10,686 nt of DNA, taken from assembly GCA_946061495.1 (NCBI GenBank), contig CAMGSV010000075.1, positions 1-10,686 on the forward strand, in the 5' to 3' direction. The notes below the pieces were generated by a model. The model was not told the DNA's origin, did no database searches, and worked only from the letters and a program-made list of their open reading frames with translations. Below, piece after piece: positions 6,805 to 10,686 of this stretch (positions are counted from its first letter, which is position 1; each line of letters starts with the position of its first letter). The translations under genes and the position numbers were made by a program. This DNA is from an uncultured Spirochaetales bacterium (GTDB lineage: Bacteria > Spirochaetota > Spirochaetia > Treponematales > Treponemataceae).

Positions 6805-6898
6805 ACGCTGGCAGGAATTGGTGTGAGGAGACTTGTTTGGACTTCAGTTGTTTGGAGGGAGTTTGCCGGACAGGTGCCAATGGCTGCCAGCGTTCTTT
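6805..6898 (+). terminator. Long-range stem after the phosphorylase gene, possible operon terminator
   Basis: ACGCTGGCAG (6805-6814) is perfectly complementary to CTGCCAGCGT (6884-6893). A second 5-bp helix, ATTGG (6817-6821) with CCAAT (6877-6881), stacks inside after a 2x2 internal loop. Only a broken T-run (TTCTTT, 6893-6898) follows. The enclosed loop of about 55 bases carries a direct repeat, TTGTTTGGA, at 6833-6841 and 6848-6856. The stem begins 5 bases after the phosphorylase stop codon, so it is most simply the 3' end of the operon transcript. The long loop and weak T-run leave this open. Confidence 0.45.
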
Positions 6899-7008
6899 GC
6901 CTATAGTTGACCTAAAAAACGTATCGTGATTGTAGCCCTCCCCAAGGATTTCTTTTTGTTGTATATTTGTAGGGCGGGGCACTGGTTGTCCTGCGCAAGG
7001 AGTTTGAC
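6899..7008 (+). promoter_or_regulatory. Leader region of the M29 aminopeptidase gene
   Basis: This stretch probably holds the promoter of the next gene, but no convincing hexamer pair is present. TATAGT (6902-6907) is a good -10 lacking a -35, and TTGACC (6907-6912) is a fair -35 lacking a good -10. CCCTCCCC (6936-6943) can pair with GGGCGGGG (6972-6979), with one mismatch and one wobble, around an AT-rich 28-base loop. The ribosome site AAGGAG is at 6997-7002, 6 bases before the ATG at 7009. A small antisense open frame across this region has no recognisable protein character. Confidence 0.3.
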
Positions 7009-8124
7009 ATGAGAGATCCACGGATAGAGGTATTGGCACGGAACCTGGTGCGCCATTCGGTGCAGGCCAAGGCGGGGGAAAAGGTTTTGATTCAGGCCAA
7101 CAACATGGCCCGGCCGCTGGTGCAGGCCCTGGTGCGGGAGGTGTATGCGGCGGGGGCCATGCCCTTTGTGTCCCTCAAGGACAAGGCGGTGGAGCGGGAA
7201 ATCCTTTTGGGAGCCACCCAGGAGCAGATGGAAGCCCGCGCCCAGATTGAGCTGGCGGAAATGAGCGCCGTGGACTGCTTCATCGGCTTTACCGCCCCGG
7301 AAAACCTGAACGCCTGGATTGACGTGCCGCCGGAAAAGATGGATCTGTACAACAAGTTCTACTACAAGCCCGTTCACCTGGAGCGGCGGCTGAACCACAC
7401 CCGTTGGGTGGTGCTCCGTTCTCCCACCCCGGCCATGGCCCAGCTGGCAGGCATGAGCGAGACCGCCTTTGAGGACTTCTTCTATGACGTGTGCACCCTG
7501 GACTACGGCAAGATGTCCCGGGCCATGGACGCCCTCACCAAGCTGATGGCCGCCACCGACAAGGTGCGGATTGTGGCTCCCGGCACGGACCTGCGCTTTT
7601 CCATCAAGGGGATGCCCCAGATCAAGTGCGACGGCGGCTCCAACATCCCTGACGGCGAGGTGTACACCGCCCCCCTTCGTGATTCCGTCAACGGAGTCAT
7701 CAGCTACAACACGCCGTCGCTGGAGGGGGGCTTTGTCTACGAGAACATCCGCTTTGTGTTCAAGGACGGAAAGATTGTGGAGGCCACTGCCAACGACACG
7801 GACCGCATCAACAAGCACCTTGACACGGACGAGGGCGCCCGCTACGTGGGTGAATTCGCCATCGGCGTGAATCCCTACATCCTCCATCCCATGAAGGAAA
7901 CCCTCTTTGACGAGAAGATTGCCGGCTCCATCCACTTTACCCCCGGCAACGCCTACACCGACTGCGACAACGGCAACCGCTCTGCCATCCACTGGGATCT
8001 GGTGCTGATCCAGCGGCCGGAATACGGTGGCGGCGAAATCTGGTTCGACGACAAGCTCATCCGCAAGGACGGCCGCTTCGTGCTGCCGGAGCTGGACTGC
8101 CTGAATCCAGAGAACCTGAAATGA
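7009..8124 (+). CDS. M29 family metallo-aminopeptidase
   Basis: A 371-residue cytoplasmic exopeptidase of the M29 (AmpS/AmpT/PepS) family, which removes N-terminal residues from peptides using a two-metal centre. The family's metal and catalytic residues can be placed: Glu217 in N-I-P-D-G-E-V-Y-T-A-P, Glu282 in V-G-E-F-A-I-G, His309 in G-S-I-H-F, Tyr316 in G-N-A-Y, and His328 plus Asp330 in A-I-H-W-D-L. Their order and approximate spacing match AmpS/AmpT. The protein is about 40 residues shorter than the 408-418 of those enzymes, with a compact 19-residue gap between His309 and His328, and seems to belong to a short subgroup rather than being truncated. It follows the sugar operon on the same strand but is separated by about 210 bases with structured sequence, and has its own terminator, so it is probably a separate transcription unit. 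Confidence 0.93.
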   Translation: MRDPRIEVLARNLVRHSVQAKAGEKVLIQANNMARPLVQALVREVYAAGAMPFVSLKDKAVEREILLGATQEQMEARAQIELAEMSAVDCFIGFTAPENLNAWIDVPPEKMDLYNKFYYKPVHLERRLNHTRWVVLRSPTPAMAQLAGMSETAFEDFFYDVCTLDYGKMSRAMDALTKLMAATDKVRIVAPGTDLRFSIKGMPQIKCDGGSNIPDGEVYTAPLRDSVNGVISYNTPSLEGGFVYENIRFVFKDGKIVEATANDTDRINKHLDTDEGARYVGEFAIGVNPYILHPMKETLFDEKIAGSIHFTPGNAYTDCDNGNRSAIHWDLVLIQRPEYGGGEIWFDDKLIRKDGRFVLPELDCLNPENLK

Positions 8125-8132
8125 CCTGAATG

Positions 8133-8168
8133 GGCGGCTTGGAAATCAGTTCCCGGCCGCCTTTTTTT
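8133..8168 (+). terminator. Rho-independent terminator of the M29 aminopeptidase gene
   Basis: GGCGGC (8133-8138) pairs with GCCGCC (8156-8161), with an inner GGAA/TTCC helix (8141-8144 with 8150-8153), followed immediately by seven T at 8162-8168. It starts 8 bases after the aminopeptidase stop codon. On the minus strand the stem lies downstream of the DUF4160 remnant but is not followed by a T-run, so it serves the plus strand. Confidence 0.9.
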
Positions 8169-8207
8169 GGTGGCGGAGCAATCAACTGGATGTTGTGGAA
8201 AGACCGT

Positions 8208-8514
8208 TCAGCAGTAAAATTTTATTTCACCGAAGGTTTCCTGCCATTTTCGCATTATTTCAAATGAACGGATTTCTATGATCCTCATAATATTCCGTAA
8301 TGCCGTTGCAGGGATTTTTGAGTCATTGTTTGCCACCTTCCTGCACTCGTTATCCAAATCTTCGTAGCATTTTTACAGGTCGTTTTTCTGCAATATGAAC
8401 ATGAATTGGCTCCAATGGTTTTCCTTCATTGACCCAAATAAAGACAAGGTAGGAACCGATGCTAAAGATTTGCGGCTTTTTTTCAGGAACAAAATTGCGA
8501 ACTAAACTTGACAC
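8208..8514 (-). pseudogene. Degenerate DUF4160 gene, two frameshifts
   Basis: Minus-strand translation gives a DUF4160 (PF13711) protein only if three frames are joined. Frame 1, from GTG 8514 to a stop at 8350, gives P-Q-I-F-S-I-G-S-Y-L-V-F-I-W-V-N-E then E-P-I-H-V-H-I-A-E. After the five-A run (T at 8370-8374) the next frame gives N-A-T-K-I-W-I-T-S-A-G. Near 8328-8336 a third frame begins, N-N-D-S-K-I-P-A-T-A-L-R-N-I-M-R-I-I-E then K-W-Q-E-T-F-G-E-I-K-F-Y-C, ending at TGA 8208. One base lost at each point would restore it. The codon where family members usually start (M-P-Q-I-F) reads AAG (Lys) at 8478-8476, a possible third lesion. Family proteins are small, about 80-95 residues, and often sit beside DUF2442 genes in suspected toxin-antitoxin pairs; no DUF2442 remnant is seen. 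The region is clearly more AT-rich than its neighbours, suggesting acquisition. Confidence 0.85.
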
Positions 8515-8538
8515 AATGTGCTGCGAGCAGGGTGCAAT
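8508..8538 (+). promoter_or_regulatory. Candidate promoter of the malic enzyme gene
   Basis: A perfect -35 hexamer, TTGACA (8508-8513), is followed after a 19-bp spacer by TGCAAT (8533-8538), a 4/6 match to the -10. The spacer is longer than ideal. Transcription would start near 8545, about 48 bases before the ATG. The -35 overlaps the 5' end of the DUF4160 remnant's open frame on the other strand. Confidence 0.4.
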
Positions 8539-8592
8539 CTTGCATTACGGGAAAGAAGATGGTACTCTTGTAGGAACATTGCAGGAGGCAGT

Positions 8593-9768
8593 ATGAATTA
8601 TGCGGAAGAGTCGCTGAAGCGGCATGGCGAGTGGAAGGGCAAGCTGGAGGTGGTGTCCAAGGTGCCGGTCAAAACTAGGGAGGACATGTCCCTGGCCTAT
8701 ACCCCCGGTGTGGCGGAACCCTGCCTTGCCATCCAGAAGGATGTGGACAGGAGCTACGAGCTCACCGGTCGCCACAATATGTGTCTGGTGGTTACCGACG
8801 GCACCGCCGTGCTGGGGCTGGGAGACATTGGCCCTGAGGCGGGGATGCCGGTGATGGAGGGCAAGTGCGTGCTGTTCAAGGAATTCGGCGGCGTGGATGC
8901 CTTTCCCCTGTGCATCAAGAGCAAGGATGTGGACGAAATCGTCAACACCATCTACCTGATTTCCGGCAGCTTCGGCGGCGTGAACCTCGAGGACATTGCG
9001 GCTCCCCGCTGCTTCGAGATTGAGCGGAAGCTGAAGGAAAAATGCGACATTCCCATCTTCCACGACGACCAGCACGGAACTGCCGTGGTGACCTTGGCGG
9101 GTCTTTTGAACGCCCTCAAGCTGGTGGGCAAGACAAAGGAGCAGGTGCGCATCGTCATCAATGGTGCGGGAGCCGCTGCCATCTCCATCTGCCGCCTTCT
9201 TTTGGCCTGCGGCTTTGCTCACATCACCCTCTGCGACAGGAGCGGAGCCGTCTACCAAGGACGGGGGGACAACATGAATCCCATCAAGGAGGAGATTGCT
9301 TCCGTCACCAACCTGGAGCGGAAGGCCGGTACTCTGGCCCAGATGCTGGAGGGAGCCGACGTGTTCATTGGAGTCAGTGCACCGGGAACCGTCACCGCCC
9401 AGATGGTGGCCACCATGAACAAGGATGCCATCGTCTTTGCCTGCTCCAATCCCACCCCAGAAATCTTTCCCGATGATGCCCGTTCTGCCGGTGCTGCGGT
9501 GGTGGCCACGGGACGCAGCGACTATCCCAATCAGATCAACAATGTGCTGGCCTTCCCCGGCATTTTCCGCGGCACCTTTGACGTGCGGGCCTCCGACATC
9601 AACGACCAGATGAAGCTTGCCGCCGCCCAGGCCCTGGCGGATCTGGTGGAACCGGAAAAGCTTTCTCCTGAGTACATCATTCCAGCTGCCTTTGACCCAC
9701 GTGTCCGTGATGCGGTGGCCTCCGCTGTTGCCGCCGCCGCCCGGGAATCTGGTGTGGCCCGGCTGTAA
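8593..9768 (+). CDS. Malic enzyme, short bacterial form (malate to pyruvate and CO2)
   Basis: A 391-residue cytoplasmic enzyme that oxidatively decarboxylates malate to pyruvate with NAD(P). Catalytic Tyr36 lies in A-Y-T-P-G-V-A-E-P-C and Lys91 in M-E-G-K-C-V-L-F-K. The metal ligands are Glu133 and Asp134 (N-L-E-D-I) and Asp158 (H-D-D-Q-H-G-T at 157-163). The dinucleotide-binding loop G-A-G-A-A-A is at 191-196, and the S-N-P-T-P-E motif is at 285-290. The length matches the short NAD/NADP forms that lack the C-terminal phosphotransacetylase-like domain of MaeB. ATG 8593 is chosen because AGGAGG lies at 8583-8588; the frame is open further upstream to about 8518, but without a start signal and overlapping the probable promoter. 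The radical SAM gene follows after 23 bases, so they are likely co-transcribed. Cofactor preference cannot be told from sequence alone. Confidence 0.96.
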   Translation: MNYAEESLKRHGEWKGKLEVVSKVPVKTREDMSLAYTPGVAEPCLAIQKDVDRSYELTGRHNMCLVVTDGTAVLGLGDIGPEAGMPVMEGKCVLFKEFGGVDAFPLCIKSKDVDEIVNTIYLISGSFGGVNLEDIAAPRCFEIERKLKEKCDIPIFHDDQHGTAVVTLAGLLNALKLVGKTKEQVRIVINGAGAAAISICRLLLACGFAHITLCDRSGAVYQGRGDNMNPIKEEIASVTNLERKAGTLAQMLEGADVFIGVSAPGTVTAQMVATMNKDAIVFACSNPTPEIFPDDARSAGAAVVATGRSDYPNQINNVLAFPGIFRGTFDVRASDINDQMKLAAAQALADLVEPEKLSPEYIIPAAFDPRVRDAVASAVAAAARESGVARL

Positions 9769-9791
9769 AATCTATTTCCATAGGAGATATC

Positions 9792-10686
9792 ATGATAAAG
9801 GAAGCAGCCTACATGCCCTGGTGGTTTTTCCAGAGCAGAATTCTCGGACGGAAAAAGCCCCTCCAAACGGTGCTCTTCGTCACCGACTACTGCAACCTCC
9901 GCTGCAAGCACTGCACGCCGACGGGACACCTGTGCGCCCACACCAAGAGCTACCAGCAGATCAAGGAGGAGCTGATCTACAGCTACCAGCAGGGCTCCCG
10001 CTTTGTGGACTTTGAGGGGGGCGAGCCAACCCTGTGGCGGGAGGGGGACAAGACCCTCAACGACCTGTACCAGCTGGCCAAGGAAATCGGGTTCTTCTCT
10101 TGCACCCTCACCACCAACGGCCAGCGTCCCTTTGGCGACACCCTGGCCAACTCTGTGTGGGTCAGTGTGGACGGCTATCAGTCCTACCACGACAGCGTGC
10201 GGGGGGAGGGCACCTTCGCCATCCTGGACAAGAACATTCGGGAAAGCGGCCATCCCGCCCTGAGCATCGCCATGGCCATCAACAAGCTGAACCGGCCCTC
10301 CCTGCGGGACACGGTGCAGTATGCCCGGGACAATCCCGCCATCAAGTCCATCGCACTGAACATCCACACCCCCTTCCCCGGCACCGAGGATCTGACCCTG
10401 AGCCTGGAGGAGCGCCATCAGGTCATTGATGAGATCATCCAGCTGAAACGGGAGGGCTTCCCCATCATGAACACCCTGTCCGGCCTCAAGACCATGAAGC
10501 GGCGGGGATTCAAAAAATATTGCTGGGTATGCAATTACGTGATGATAGACGGCCAGCGTCTGCCCTCCTGCCCCGGCTACCTGCTGGAGGGGAATGTCTG
10601 CGACGACTGCGGCTTCTGCATGTCCGGGGAGATGTATTCCGTGCTTCATCTCAAGCCAGACACCATCACTGCGGGGCTTTCTCTCA
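9792..10686 (+). CDS. Radical SAM enzyme with cysteine-rich C-terminal region (3' end outside window)
   Basis: At least 298 residues; the frame is still open at the window end. Cys34, Cys38 and Cys41 (C-N-L-R-C-K-H-C) form the CX3CX2C motif that binds the 4Fe-4S cluster used to cleave S-adenosylmethionine. E-G-G-E-P at 75-79 is the SAM-binding GGE-type loop, and V-D-G-Y-Q-S-Y-H-D-S-V-R-G-E-G-T-F at about 129-145 is the matching core strand and helix. A second group of six cysteines, 244, 247, 260, 270, 273 and 276 (C-X2-C-X12-C-X9-C-X2-C-X2-C), probably binds an auxiliary Fe-S cluster in a SPASM- or twitch-like extension, though the spacing does not fit the standard SPASM motif. AGGAGA at 9782-9787 precedes the ATG, 23 bases after the malic enzyme stop. 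The substrate is unknown and no small precursor peptide gene is seen nearby. Confidence 0.92.
   Translation, partial: MIKEAAYMPWWFFQSRILGRKKPLQTVLFVTDYCNLRCKHCTPTGHLCAHTKSYQQIKEELIYSYQQGSRFVDFEGGEPTLWREGDKTLNDLYQLAKEIGFFSCTLTTNGQRPFGDTLANSVWVSVDGYQSYHDSVRGEGTFAILDKNIRESGHPALSIAMAINKLNRPSLRDTVQYARDNPAIKSIALNIHTPFPGTEDLTLSLEERHQVIDEIIQLKREGFPIMNTLSGLKTMKRRGFKKYCWVCNYVMIDGQRLPSCPGYLLEGNVCDDCGFCMSGEMYSVLHLKPDTITAGLSL

Noticed and set aside
6803..7039. Small minus-strand open frame (78 codons) in the phosphorylase-aminopeptidase spacer
   Set aside because: It has no ribosome site and no family resemblance, and it overlaps the aminopeptidase start and the stem structure.
6901..7992. 363-codon minus-strand open frame opposite the aminopeptidase gene
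   Set aside because: It is a shadow of the M29 gene with the same compositional artefact and no recognisable domain.
8208..8514. Intact small 54-codon protein from GTG 8514 to the stop at 8350
   Set aside because: It stops mid-domain while the rest of the DUF4160 domain continues in two other frames, so it is a broken gene rather than a distinct small protein.
8518..8592. 25-codon upstream extension of the malic enzyme frame
   Set aside because: It lacks a ribosome site and overlaps the candidate promoter; ATG 8593 has AGGAGG and gives the normal family N-terminus.
9531..10649. 372-codon minus-strand open frame spanning the malic enzyme and radical SAM genes
   Set aside because: It crosses two real genes in antisense and has no domain or start signal.

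Overview
The window looks like a GC-rich chromosomal segment of a host-associated spirochaete, most likely a Treponema-type organism. This is inference. It rests mainly on the sugar-binding protein, whose signal peptide ends in the FAGGSKDSG style common in treponemal binding proteins, on a sugar ABC operon with no ATPase gene of its own, and on the gene mix. A gut clostridial relative is not excluded. No rRNA, tRNA, CRISPR array, intact insertion sequence or phage gene is visible.

Layout. Positions 1-109 hold an inverted repeat and eight tandem 7-bp units. An AraC-type regulator (110-958, minus) is divergent from a four-gene plus-strand cluster: a family 1 sugar-binding protein (1125-2504), two MalF/MalG-type permeases (2644-3552 and 3629-4516) and a GH112 galacto-N-biose/lacto-N-biose phosphorylase (4595-6799). 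Next come an M29 aminopeptidase (7009-8124) with a clear terminator, an AT-rich stretch containing a broken DUF4160 gene on the minus strand (8208-8514), a short-form malic enzyme (8593-9768), and a radical SAM enzyme cut by the window end (9792-10686).

How the genes fit together. The AraC protein probably senses a sugar ligand and controls the divergent operon; the 166-bp gap between them carries three GTAA(AC) direct repeats in 10-11 bp phase. The binding protein and permeases would import a Gal-beta-1,3-HexNAc disaccharide from mucin-type or milk-type glycans. The phosphorylase would split it inside the cell with phosphate into galactose-1-phosphate and GalNAc or GlcNAc. The ABC ATPase, the Gal-1-P and HexNAc processing genes and the extracellular glycosidases are absent here and must lie elsewhere. 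The spacers between the operon genes are not plain: a hairpin plus T-run follows the binding-protein gene, a stem-loop separates the permeases, and an extended -10 sits in the loop of an inverted repeat before the phosphorylase. These could set unequal expression.

The right-hand genes appear unrelated to sugar uptake: peptide turnover (M29), malate to pyruvate (malic enzyme), and a probably co-transcribed radical SAM enzyme of unknown substrate. The most notable item not visible as a simple reading frame is the DUF4160 remnant, recognisable only by joining three reading frames.
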